Shown one piece after another: positions 10,794-21,012 of a stretch of 64,000 nucleotides of DNA. Origin of the DNA: Cutaneotrichosporon cavernicola (Eukaryota > Basidiomycota > Tremellomycetes > Trichosporonales > Trichosporonaceae); contig NC_083393.1 in the NCBI RefSeq assembly GCF_030864355.1, positions 1,612,001-1,676,000 of the forward strand. Direction: 5' to 3'. Each line of letters opens with the position of its first letter. Position 1 is the first letter of the stretch. The notes beneath the pieces are model-generated. The model did no database searches and was not told the DNA's origin. It was given only the letters and a program-made list of their open reading frames with translations. Both the position numbers and the translations under genes were made by a program.

Positions 10794-11463
10794 CTGGCGT
10801 CAGATGGACATATGTGTACTCACTGTAGAAGAATGAGAATGAGAGATAAAGTGATGGAGAGAGAAGGTTGACGCGCAGCGTCGAGTTGGAGAGAGTCGGA
10901 GAGAGTCGCCTGGACTCTGTCACGCCGAAAGGAACGGAGACGGGACTCGAACAGAGGATGATGAAGTGTTTGCAAGGTTAAAAGTCAAACCAACTGCTGT
11001 CCAGTCTGTCCAGCAGTGGTGTCTGTAACAGGGGTAATGGGGCCTGTCCTGTTTTGACAAGATGTGCACATTAAAGGTGGAACACGAGGGGGACAAGGGT
11101 AGAAGAGTGACATCAGTGTCGCAGGTACGAGTCTAGACTCGACTTTGTCAAACTATTGTGCCTCGAACAATTTGGAAGAGGTTGGATGATACGATTAAAA
11201 CTCGGCTTGGCAGAGCTTGTTTCGTTCCAGCTTCGGGAACCTGCCGTTAGCCCACCACGAGCAATCTTGCTTCAAGCTTTGGTGGATGTTGCCTGAGAGA
11301 CGGCTTTCTGCCCTTTCACAGATTGCTGACGGTACGTGTAGGACGTCGATAAGTAGCTTGATGGTATGGAATGATATTGGATCCATGGGGCAGTGTGAGG
11401 CACGGGGCTTGGCCAGGGTTGGATTCTTCAACGTAATGCATCTTTGCTTTGACATACAGAGCG
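10794..11463. other. promoter region of first lysozyme and gene-free spacer
   Basis: The 200 bp directly upstream of the lysozyme ATG are purine-rich (GAGA-type runs). A minus-strand open frame at 11195-11473 (92 codons) overlaps the end of the second lysozyme gene, but I see no motif and no splice link to it. Confidence 0.4.
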
Positions 11464-12353
11464 CTACGCGCATGTCGGGTAAGCCTCCTTACCACTGGGA
11501 GTGTTGAAGAGCGCGACCTCGGCGTCGCGCCGGCGCACTAGGCCCGGCAGGACTTCCCCACCGGCATGGACCCACTCCGGCAGCTCTTGACCCACAACAG
11601 TGGCCATATCCTCACCAGCGTTGATGCGGGAGATGAGCGTGCTATCGGCAGTCTGCCCGCAACCCATATTGTACACCCAGCTCGCGAGTGCCGCCCACTG
11701 GTTATCGTTGAGCGTCACGCTGCCCAGCATGTCACCGAGACATGATGTGTAGCGTGGCACATCGTCGTTCAAGAGCTGAGTCGCCGTCTCCTCAGTTAGG
11801 GGGAAGGGGTAGGGTACTTCGGAACAGCCCTCCGTCTGGCAGAGGTGGCCGTATCCGACGGTCGGAAGACCGATCGGGTCCGGCGCAGGGGCAGGAACGA
11901 AGCCTTCGAACTCTTTCAGGAGGGCGGTGCCCGCTTCGTTGAGGGTTGGGCAGGGTTCGGCGGTGGGGGTGGAAGGTGCGTCACATTTGGGTGCGACGTA
12001 TTCCGCCCGCCCAGTGGTTTGGACGTAGTAGTCGCTGGTGAAGCAGCCTGGTGTTAACGTAACGGGTATAAAAATCCAAGGACTCTGGGATTCAAGTACG
12101 TTGTTTGGAAGAGCACAAGTGGTCCATACTCACCATCGGTAGTCTTATCCCAGATTGTGTCGTCGTTGATGTTCTCCCCCTCGGTCTGGCACTCGAGCGT
12201 GACTTGATCGCCAGCGCTATACTGCTTGACAATGTCGTAGGATCTGCCCGGGCCCGTGCGGCAGTTGACGGCTTCCTTGATGTTGAACGGGCCAGCCGCC
12301 TGTGCGGGGGCAGCAGTGAGGGCGAGAGCGAGAGCGAGGAGGGGGGTGATCAT
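11464..12353 (-). CDS. secreted SH3-like domain plus GH24 lysozyme
   Basis: Two exons (12353-12134 and 12047-11464; 86-nt intron) give 267 residues. A signal peptide covers about residues 1-20. Residues 20-95 form a bacterial-type SH3 module (VNCRTGPGRSYD near the start, a typical SH3b turn), followed by a short Pro/Thr linker. The GH24 domain runs from about residue 115: KEFEGF with the catalytic Glu, TVGYGHLC, and the helix NDNQWAALASWVYNMGC. SH3-like modules bind cell wall, so this protein should target whole bacteria. It ends YPTCA, matching the YPTC/FPQC end of its neighbour. The gene is divergent from the UNC93-like transporter, sharing the 1.3-kb region 12354-13643. Confidence 0.92.
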
Positions 12354-13643
12354 GGCTGTGTAGTCTTTGTGAGTAAGAGTACGAGTGGGGATCAGTCACG
12401 AAGTAGCCCTATTTATCTTGTGCAGGATGACCCTGCATCACGACCGCAACGCGCCGGTCGTCTAGTCTCATTCCGAGGTTGAGCTTGAGCAATCACCGAC
12501 GCGTTGAAACGGTCAAGCTTAAAGCGATCACAGTTGAGCTTGATGAACGGGTGACAAGTTCAAACATGCTACAGGGGTGTATCAAGACGCGTAGAGGCAT
12601 TCCGACACAGTGGAGCGCCCGATTAGGGTTCGTCTAGAACCACATCCAAAGGGAAAGTGATTTAATAATGCCGGACGCGTCCAAAACAACATGCACGCCG
12701 TCCCTGAGGGCACGAACATGCCAGTGCATTCAACACCAATTTCGGACACATCACGTCGGACAGGAAGGCAACGCACAGTTACCCTTCCTCTGGGCGGTGT
12801 ATTTGCTCGAGGCCGGTTCCTGTCTAGGGCAGTGCACGCGGGTGACCGATGGCAAACAGCGTTTGGCCCTATGCAACTACTCTGCAGCTCTGTACATCGG
12901 CTACCCAACCCAGCCCTGGTTGCATGGCTGCAGAGGAGACTAGACTCTGGCAGCCCGACGGATGGGTTGTCTACCTCTCCACGTCGAGTATTACCACTGC
13001 AGGACGCGCTGTGTCCAGCTGGACGTAACGAGCTTGTCATAATTGTGCGGCTAGCAGCCACAACCTGCTCGTTGAGTGGCGAATCTGCCGAGGGAGATCG
13101 GTGGCATCCGCCTCCGCTGCTCCACAGGTGTGCGTAAGCATGGCCAGGTGTAGGTCGGATGTTGGCGCGGGCTCACCCAACGACGGCCAGCTTCTCCAGC
13201 ATACGCAAACACTAACACTGGTGACTAAAGATTCAGCTCGTTTTCAAAACTGTGACTCGTTCCATCTGCCCGCCGAGCCGAACAGCTGGCCACCTGTACC
13301 GAACTCGGAACTCGGACTACATCTCCTCCGCTATGCAAAACCCTGCCATCGTATATCTCTTGGCCCACTCGCCGATCTCGCCGTTGGATGAGGTACTGGG
13401 CTAGTTTTCCATTCCGGCCTGGTCGGGTGAGTCATCCAACCTTCGAAACAGGTTCGAGGTCCACGGAACATTGCGTTAGTCGGCCGCTTCGCCGAGCCCG
13501 CCGACGGCCCACCCATTCCTCGCCTCCATGTGCCTGGGCTCGGTCAACTTATGCGTCCCGCAACCAGCATAATGTCCATCGGACCATACAATACTTAAGC
13601 AGCGGTGCGGGGCACGACATCGACCCCGCAGCCAACAACCAAC
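12354..13643. promoter_or_regulatory. shared divergent promoter region, lysozyme 2 / transporter
   Basis: This spacer separates the minus-strand SH3-lysozyme from the plus-strand UNC93-like transporter and holds no supportable gene. At 12441-12460, about 90 bp upstream of the lysozyme ATG, a perfect 6-bp inverted repeat CGACCG-N8-CGGTCG resembles the paired CGG half-sites bound by Zn2Cys6 regulators. A GC-rich inverted stretch of CGG/CCG triplets lies at about 13479-13506. Regulatory use is inferred. Confidence 0.45.
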
Positions 13644-15137
13644 ATGACCACCACTCCCCCCACCCCCAACGAGGCCAAGCGCAGCATGTCTCTCGAGGCC
13701 CAGACCGACGACTTGGACAAGCCGCGCTGGTACCGCTTCGGCGTCAACAGCTGGAGCCAGATAACGCTCGTGAGCGTCATCTGCTTCTTCCTTCCAGGCA
13801 TGTACAATGCCATTTCGGGAATCGGTGGTTCGGGCCAACTCGACCCAACGATCGGGGCGAACGCGGCCGTCGCCCTCCTGTCCGTAGGAGCCGCCACGGG
13901 CCTTCTCGTCGGCCAGCCCATGTTCGATATTTTTGGCGTACGCTGCATCGCTATTGGCGGTTGGACTTATGCTCTCTATACCGGGTCGCTGCTTAACTAT
14001 AACCACAGGGCGAACGGCGCGTTCGTCATTGGTGCCGGAGCGATTCTTGGTCTCGGCGCGACGTTACTTTGGGTCACACAGGGCGCGATCATGCTCTCGT
14101 ACCCACTGCCTCACCAGAAAGGGCGGTCGATCGCATTCTTCTGGGTCATCTTCAACCTCGGCGGCGCGATCGGCTCGTTCATCTCCCTCGGGATCAACTT
14201 TAACCGCATCAAAGCTGGAACAGTTTCCGACTCGACATACATTGCCTTCATGGTCCTCATGCTGTTTGGTTGGGTACTGTGTTTCTTTCTTGTCCCACCA
14301 CACATGGTGCGGCGCACCGATGGCTCGCGAGCCGCGCCAGCCAAGGTCAAGTCGGACGGAAAGTGGTACCACAACTTTACGAAAAAGGCCAAGGACGAGA
14401 TGATCCATATCATCCAGCTCAAGGACGAGCCGCGCATCCTTTTCCTGATTCCCATGTGTTTTGCTGCCAATTGGTTCTACTCGTACCAGCAGAACATTGT
14501 CAATGGCGGCTCATTCACCCTTCGCGCGCGTTCCCTCAACTCGGCCCTGTACTGGGCAGCGCAGATGTTTGGCGGCATGGCAATTGGTCTCCTCCTCGAC
14601 ATGCCTTGGTTCACTCGCCCCAAGCGTGCTCTCTGCGGCTGGGTCTTTGTTTTTGTGACCGGAAACGTCATCATGGGCGGCGGCCTCGCCTACCAGAAGT
14701 GGTTCGACGCACAGGGCCGTAAGAACTTTATCGACTTTTCCGACGCAAAACTCTACGTCGGCCCATGCTGGCTGTATATTTGGTACGGTGCCCTCGACGC
14801 CTTCTGGCAGGGCTTCTCGTACTGGATGCTCGGCGCCCTCTGCAACACGCCAAAGGAGGCCGCTCGCTTCGTCGGTGTTTACAAGACAATGCAGTGCGTC
14901 GGAGGTGCCGTTGCTTTCCGCCTCACTGCCAACCACCTTGGCAGCATGAAGCAGTTCATCTCGAACTGGGCCATCATCGCTGGCGCCCTCATCGTCGCTC
15001 TTCCCGCTGTCCTGATGGTCACCGAGCCCACCGAGGCCGAGGCCAAGGGCCTCTTCCTTTCCGAAGACGACGACCGCCCGGGGGCCCGCAACAAGGAGGC
15101 CGCTGCGGTCCGCCGCCTCAGCACCGCCGCCGCTTAA
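13644..15137 (+). CDS. UNC93-like major facilitator transporter
   Basis: One exon of 497 residues from the first true ATG at 13644; the frame is open to 13605 but without an ATG. About eleven or twelve hydrophobic spans are visible. The stretch around residues 120-160, GAILGLGATLLWVTQGAIML, is characteristic of the fungal UNC93/DUF895 branch of the MFS. A hydrophilic central loop near residue 215-250 separates two six-span halves, and the tail is acidic then Ala-rich. Substrate is not known from the family. Its position, between secreted lysozymes and an amino-sugar kinase with a MurQ-type etherase, suggests uptake of a peptidoglycan-derived sugar or muropeptide. It is transcribed in the same direction as the kinase gene 640 bp downstream. 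Confidence 0.88.
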   Translation: MTTTPPTPNEAKRSMSLEAQTDDLDKPRWYRFGVNSWSQITLVSVICFFLPGMYNAISGIGGSGQLDPTIGANAAVALLSVGAATGLLVGQPMFDIFGVRCIAIGGWTYALYTGSLLNYNHRANGAFVIGAGAILGLGATLLWVTQGAIMLSYPLPHQKGRSIAFFWVIFNLGGAIGSFISLGINFNRIKAGTVSDSTYIAFMVLMLFGWVLCFFLVPPHMVRRTDGSRAAPAKVKSDGKWYHNFTKKAKDEMIHIIQLKDEPRILFLIPMCFAANWFYSYQQNIVNGGSFTLRARSLNSALYWAAQMFGGMAIGLLLDMPWFTRPKRALCGWVFVFVTGNVIMGGGLAYQKWFDAQGRKNFIDFSDAKLYVGPCWLYIWYGALDAFWQGFSYWMLGALCNTPKEAARFVGVYKTMQCVGGAVAFRLTANHLGSMKQFISNWAIIAGALIVALPAVLMVTEPTEAEAKGLFLSEDDDRPGARNKEAAAVRRLSTAAA

Positions 15138-15779
15138 CCGGGAAGAGAGATAGAGTAGGAAGAACGGGAGCTGGGACAGATAGTCAGCACGGAAGTAATG
15201 GAATGTATATCTTGGACTGGAACTGCCTCGTCGCAACCGGCTGTTGATAAGCAACAGCCGCCCAGGGAATTAGAGGTTGTGACCGGTTGTTTGCCGGTTG
15301 GAAGTGGCAAACGATGATGCCAGATCTATCCACTACACTGGCTGTGTTTCTCAATGTTGCAAGGAAGATACGGGTTAATATTTTGGTGTCAATGCGGGCT
15401 TGTGTCGTCTCACATCAGCCAACAGCCACATCAACAGCTGCCACATTCGTTGTCTGATGGTGTGTGGCGGTAGTGACCCACACAGTGTGATCGACGGATT
15501 TACACAACGAATGTGTCAGTCCTATCTGCCATTGTTGCATCAACCCCATAGCCCTACTCGAGGAAAGCCCTGATCGGCAGCTCAGACACCCGGCCTACCT
15601 CCATGTGTCCTTCGGCCTCTCCGTTGCACGCCAGACCGCGGGGAGTGCGGGTGGCGGAGAAGAACACCGGGCGGAATGTTCGGCGCTGCAGGCCATCCGG
15701 TCGGCCAGTCCACCGAACCCGGCCAAATTGCCGATCCCTGAGTCCAGCTTGGACAGACTATATCGCCGACGCCCGAGAT
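15138..15779. promoter_or_regulatory. transporter 3' region and kinase promoter
   Basis: No coding frame is supported. A perfect 12-bp inverted repeat has arms at 15442-15453 and 15504-15515, separated by 50 bp. CCGGTC occurs at 15697-15702, about 80 bp before the kinase ATG. The inverted repeat could be a regulator site or could form a transcript hairpin. Confidence 0.4.
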
Positions 15780-16826
15780 ATGACGCCCACCTCTAGCTCA
15801 ACCATGCCCTACCACCTCTGCATCGATGGCGGGGGCACCAAGACGAGCGCGTTCGTCGCGCACACTGGAACTGGACCGCGCACCGTTGTGGCGGTGGGCA
15901 ATGCCGGCCCGTCCAACTTGTGAGCCTCCCCATTCCAAGCTGACCACAGGACATTCGGGCTCGACGAATGCCTCGCCGCGACGCGGGAGGCCGTGCGCAA
16001 TGCCATAGAGGCGTTGCGTAAAGCCGACCCCAGTGCTCGGATCGCTTTCCCTTACGATGGCGTGCGTTTCGAAAGCGTCTGGGCAGCCTATGCGGGATGT
16101 ACGCGACAGAGCGACCGCGACGCGCTCCTTATCCCGCTCCAGGAGATGTTCGGGGACGTGCGGCTGACTGGCGACGGGGAACTCTTGACCGCTCCGGCAA
16201 TTGGCGGGCCGCCCCACCGTTTCGTCACTCTCATCTGTGGGACGGGGTCCCTAGCCTTGTTGTGGGACTACAACAAGAGGGCAGACCAGCTGGCACGCAG
16301 CGGTGGATGGGGTCCGCTACTAGATGACGCGGGGAGTGGATGGGCGTTGGGGAAGGAGGCCGTCAAGAGCGTGCTCACCTTCACGGCAAACAAGTGTGAC
16401 TTGAGAGAATGGCACCGCGACATCCTCGCGCATTTCGGTCTCCACCGCACTACTGGCGCAGACAGACTCATCGCCGCCAGCTCAACGTTGGATCCTGCGA
16501 AATCGCCATCCGAGGGAGATGCGCTGCGCAAGAAGCGTATTGCGGACTGTTCGCGGATCGTTGTCACGGCCGCAGAGGGGGGCGACGATGAGGCTCTCCG
16601 TCTCCTCGGCGTGGTTGCGGAGCAGGTTTGTTCAACCCTCGCACCATTGGTGGAGGTTGGGAGAGTGACAGAGAAGGAGACGATGATTGTCGTGGCGGGG
16701 GGACTGGGCCAGGTCCAAGTGTTTTGGAGACAGGTTGAGGACCGGTTCGCGAAGCGGGGTTGGCGGTTCCGGACGGTCAAGATGCCTGAGCCGGGGCGGA
16801 GCGGACTCGAGGCGCTGATTAAGTAG
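15780..16826 (+). CDS. BadF/BadG/BcrA-type amino-sugar kinase (GlcNAc/MurNAc kinase-like)
   Basis: Two exons, 15780-15919 and 15950-16826, separated by a 30-nt intron (GTGAGC...CACAG), give 338 residues; an in-frame ATG at 15804 is an alternative start. The fold is the ASKHA ATPase: phosphate-1 motif DGGGTKT near residue 17, the phosphate-2 motif GTGSLALLW, and GGWGPLLDDAGSGWALG, the signature shared by eukaryotic N-acetylglucosamine kinase and bacterial MurK. This family phosphorylates GlcNAc, and in bacteria MurNAc, at O6 with ATP. Next to a MurQ-type etherase the natural guess is MurNAc kinase producing MurNAc-6-phosphate. It has no signal peptide and should be cytosolic. It converges on the MurQ gene with a 319-bp gap. 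Confidence 0.88.
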
Positions 16827-17145
16827 TGTTGTACATGGAATTGGGATGAATTGTATTGTACATATTTGTTGCTGTGTGCGATCGCGTGCATTGGGTTTGA
16901 TAAAACTATCGTCTTGAGACCCTTGGGAGCGAGTGGGCGGGAGGTGGCAGTCCATAGGATACATATCATCCCAGAGTCTGTGGAGGGAGTAGAGTTGACA
17001 GGAACTTGATCGAGTCGCATTCTCGCATTCAGTAATCGGTACAGTGGCAGCCGCAGCCGGAACCATCCAGAAAAACACAGCCTGTCAATGTCCTAACCCG
17101 ATACAGTACATGTCCCTCTACAGATGTCTAGCATTTCCGAGTCAA
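16827..17145. other. convergent 3' region between kinase and MurQ
   Basis: A 319-bp spacer between two genes facing each other. It should hold both 3' untranslated regions; nothing else is evident. Confidence 0.5.
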
Positions 17146-18342
17146 CTAAGCTTCGGCCTCGAGGGCCTTCTTGAGCAGCCCATCTGCGGCCTCTAGTCGC
17201 GCCGTAGCCTCCTTGGGGGAGCAGCGCCACCGAGCCGCAACCATGCCCTTCTTGACGCTTCCGTCGCACGCGTCAATGAGCCTGTCGATGCCGTCGTCAT
17301 CTTCCAGGCCCACGGCAAGATGGACTTTCGCAGCGTATGGCTCGAGTACGGCTCTAAAGATCCCGCGGGCACGGTTGATGAGCTTGGCATTCGAGCGCTT
17401 AACGTCGACCATGAGGTTACCGTACGTTTTGCCCACGCGCAACTGGACCCCCGTGCTGATCATATTGAGTATCATCTTTTGCGCTGTGCCGCTCTTCATC
17501 CGCGTGCTTCCCGTAACGACCTCGGGGCCGACGGGACATTCGATCGCATCGACACAGTGAGCAGCCATGGCGGAGGGGGCAACACAACAGATACCAGCCG
17601 TGTAGACACCACGCGTGCGAGCCCACTCGAGCGCACCGAGGACATAAGGTGTGCGACCCGAAGCGGCGAGGCCGATGACCGAGTCGAGGTCCGGGGAAAG
17701 AGGGGGGGAAATTGCTTCGAGGTCTGACGCGCCGAGCTCGGGACTGTCTTCGGCGCCCTCGACCGCCTTCTGAATCGCGCGGTTACCGCCCGCGATCAAG
17801 CCGATCCACTGGCCGTATGGAGCCGAGAAAGTTGGCGGGATCTCGCTCGCATCGAGAATCCCCAGCCGCCCACTCGTCCCTGCGCCGACGTATACGACGC
17901 GGCCGCCGGAGCGGACCTTTGGTGCGAGGGCGTCGATAACCCGTGCAATTGTTGGGATACACCGCTGAACACTGAGCGCAACAGTCTGGTCCTGCTCATT
18001 GATCATTCCTGTCCATCAGCTATATTCTTGAGTAAACCCACCGCACATCTCCTCGGTATTCGCAATGTCGATGTCGCGGGTTTTGGCATTACGCCCCTCG
18101 GTCTGAAGTGCCGACAGGTCGATGAATGGCACGGGAGTGGTGTCGCCGCTCGGGGTTGGAGACGCGTATGAGTTGGCAAAGATGCCGTTGGGGCCATGCT
18201 TGATCGTTGCGAGAGACGCGTTCAACTTGGCGATGAGCTCGGGACGCGGAGGTGAGCCAGGGATGTGTGGCGCGTCAGTGTGCCCGTTGACGGACTTGAG
18301 CGGGAGAGTGGTGGCCGTGGGCATGGTGGCTGTGGGGCTCAT
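17146..18342 (-). CDS. murQ: N-acetylmuramic acid 6-phosphate etherase (MurQ family)
   Basis: Two exons (18342-18042 and 18008-17146; 33-nt intron) give 387 residues; an in-frame ATG at 18390 would add 16. The protein is the SIS-fold MurQ/GCKR family. GAGTSGRLGILDASE near residue 140 contains the phosphosugar-binding serine loop and the first conserved Glu. Then come GLIAGG and VEGAEDS with the second conserved Glu, and GSTRMKSGTAQKM. Full-length bacterial MurQ is about 300 residues; here about 85 extra, Pro/Thr-rich residues lie in front. The reaction is removal of the D-lactyl ether from MurNAc-6-phosphate to give GlcNAc-6-phosphate and D-lactate. Vertebrate GCKR is a double-SIS relative, but the single SIS unit and intact Glu residues fit an enzyme. 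MurNAc is a bacterial sugar, so this gene points to bacterial food or cargo. Confidence 0.92.
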
Positions 18343-18749
18343 GATGGGATGGGGAGAGACGATACGATCCGCTGGACAATTAAAGTACATTCGATGTTGG
18401 CGTCGGTGAGCCTGCCGACCTTGCTATCACCGGTCAGATTACGACAGGCACGATGTGGGAGTGGGGATTGTTGATCGGGGAAAGGGCCGAGTGCCGATGT
18501 CAACCATCTCCCATTTGTGTGTGGCGCAATGTATTTGTGGCTATACTCATAGAGTGAGAGTGTGGGGGAGACGATGACGCTGCAACTGGACAGCTGAAGC
18601 TTCAGAATGAGGGAGCGACTGTTGGTCAAGAGGTTCCTCGCCGTGATCACCACATTCCTCACCTGTGGCTTCTGCCCTGGGCAGCAGATGCGAGCACGAA
18701 ATTACACATATACATCACACGACTATACAACCTAACCTAACGCGTTGGT
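18343..18749. promoter_or_regulatory. MurQ promoter and regulator 3' region
   Basis: The spacer between two minus-strand genes. CCGGTC at 18430-18435 lies about 90 bp upstream of the preferred MurQ ATG. No coding frame is supported. Confidence 0.35.
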
Positions 18750-20578
18750 CTACTGCTGCACCCCCCATTGCTGCGCCCACTGCCCCTCGACATGCATGGG
18801 CGTGGAGAGATCACCGTGGGGCAGGCCCAGCACACCGCTCAGGTCGGCCCAGAAACTGTCGCTCCCCGTGTACGCCATGACAGTTGGCAAGTCCAGGTCG
18901 GGGATAGGCGTGAACACCACCTCTATGGGTGCCAGGACGCCATTCTCCTCATGCATCCGTTCCATGAGGCGGTGGAGGAGCTTGCCGCCAGACGTGAGGA
19001 GCATGTGGGCGAGCGAGACAAATTTGTCGTGGGCCCGGCGCACGAGGGGGTCTGGATCAGTTTCAAGTTTTACACAATTTAAGGGAGCTCACCGTCCTTG
19101 GGGAGGGCGAGTGTGGCGATGAGTGCGGAGTGAAGAAACAATTTGGGCCACAGGTGCAGCGAAGTGCTCCACTTGCCCACAACGAGGTTGAGCAGCTCGC
19201 GGCAACTCGTCATGTACTGCGCGGTATCGGGCTGCGCCGCCTGGTCGAGGTATCCATCCACGACGACCGATGCGACGCGGTAATACAGCGTCACGAGGTC
19301 AAGGAGAAACTCGCGCCCACTGCCTGTGGGCAGCTTGGCCGCCTCTGCATCTGGGGTAAGCGGGGTCCAACTAGAGCTCACTCTGAATCTCGTATAACCA
19401 TTTGGGGCGCCAGCGCTCCAAGTCGTCGCGGCAGCGCCGGAGTACCATGACTTCAGCATAAGTCAAAGGACTGCCGGCTTGGCCCATGAGGGCCGTCATG
19501 ACTAGGGAGCGTGCGCTGGTGATTGCGCGGTTGAGGTGGCCGAGCGAGTCGAACAGCTCGTTCAGTGCAGAGAGAAGGACGTGGCTCGCACTCCGGGCTG
19601 GAACACCGGGCGGCGGCGTCTCGGGAACGATTGGGACGGAGAGGTGAAGGATGCCATGCGACACGGTCGTCATCTCGATAAAGTCCCATACGCGTCGATC
19701 GCGGAAATCACCCCGGTCCGGTGTGGATGTCTCGACGAACGCGCCATACACTAGCCCGCTGGTGATCTCGTCGGCCTTCCAGAACCATGTACGTGCAATT
19801 CCAAGCCCGACAACGTCGTCCCACGTCTTCGGGACAGTCACGTAGAGGAGACGTACGAGGGCGCGCTGGAACAGCTCCTCCCATAGCTCGACGGGGGTTC
19901 GCAGTCGCCGGCCCGTCAACCGTTTGGCGGACGCAGTGACGACCGCCGTAAACAGGAGTGGGGAAGGGGTTGCGAGCTCTGTCGACGCCGTAAAACCATG
20001 GAAGATGGCCATGGAGTCGTAGAAACTGAACCCGCGTCAGCCACTTCGAGTAGATCCTCACTATTCCCACAACACCGCCGCGTCATCTATGCTCACGTCC
20101 AGTCGAGTTGGGCGTTCCAGCTCGGTCAGTGCGAGCTGGAGAATATCCCGCAACGTGGTGAGGTGTGCCGGAAGAGTCGCCGTGACTGTCGGCGCAGTGC
20201 TCGGCGGAGAGGGAGGGGAGGGAACGGCCGTGACCTTGGGCTCCTTCACACTTCCACTGCTCCTTGGCTCGAGCCGGCGGTGCAGCTCGTCGTTCTGTGC
20301 TTTGACGGCCTCAATCTCGGTACTCAGACTCTGTAGGCGCGCCTCGACGCTCTGCTGCCACCGCAGATCGTCTGTTAGGATGGCGGCATTTGCGCGCGGC
20401 CGGACGATACACTCCACCCCGTCGTCGCGACACCGGCTACACGGTGAGTCTGGCGTCCCGTCGCACTGGAATCAGCCATGCTGCCCATACGGCCCACCTT
20501 GAGCTTCTGGCGGCGACAGTGGAGACATGCGCTCGTGCGTTTCGTCTTTGGCGGTGGTGAACTGGACGCTCGGGGCAT
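18750..20578 (-). CDS. Zn2Cys6 fungal transcription factor
   Basis: Five exons (20578-20498, 20465-20062, 20025-19382, 19350-19093, 19051-18750) with introns of 31-41 nt give 562 residues. The N-terminus holds a binuclear zinc cluster: ACLHCRRQKLKC then CSRC and C, with spacing C-x2-C-x6-C-x7-C-x2-C-x6-C, rebuilt only when the 32-nt first intron is removed from between the third and earlier cysteines. A heptad-like segment after it (about residues 65-95) may dimerise. The rest resembles the fungal-specific regulatory region, including FYDSMAIFHGF and a Leu-rich C-terminal half. Nuclear DNA-binding regulator. It sits at the far side of the lysozyme-transporter-kinase-MurQ group and in the same direction as MurQ, which makes it the obvious pathway-specific regulator. 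Confidence 0.9.
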
Positions 20579-21012
20579 GGTGGCGCGAATGCAGTGTCAG
20601 AGATCAGCGGGGGGGATCGGGCAAATGGCCGGTCTTTATCTCTTGTGAGCGGTTACAAGTCACCCAAACCACTGGCCCGCACATTTATCACATTCCATCC
20701 CGCTCAGTGCGGGGTAGAGTTGTTCAGCCCTTGCCCCCACTTGAACACAACAAGGCGTGAGGGTCAGCCACCAGCTAATGTGATGAGATGAGATTAGATG
20801 CAGGAGCAAAAGCAATCGTCAGAATCCAGCTGGTTTAAGCCTGCGAGCCCTAGCCGGTATTCATGCATGTGGGACAGCAGTCGTGGCAGAAACAACTGCT
20901 CGCCAACATCTTCCATCGTGAAAGCGCATAGATCCACAAACTCTAGTGCATACCGCTACACAGGCCAGACTATTCTCACTCGCCCATCTCGCTGTCCACA
21001 TCCCTGGTCCCA
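20579..21012. promoter_or_regulatory. regulator promoter and SDR 3' region
   Basis: CCGGTC at 20629-20634 lies about 50 bp upstream of the regulator ATG, the same element seen before MurQ, the kinase and the SDR gene; autoregulation is possible. Nothing else stands out. Confidence 0.35.

Noticed and set aside
11195..11473. Third lysozyme exon or alternative end downstream of lysozyme 2
   Set aside because: No GH24 or SH3 motif and no splice site pair that would link it to the lysozyme frame.
10236..12353. Prophage or bacterial contamination suggested by GH24 lysozymes
   Set aside because: Both genes have secretory signal peptides, one has a spliceosomal intron, and they are flanked by intron-containing fungal genes.
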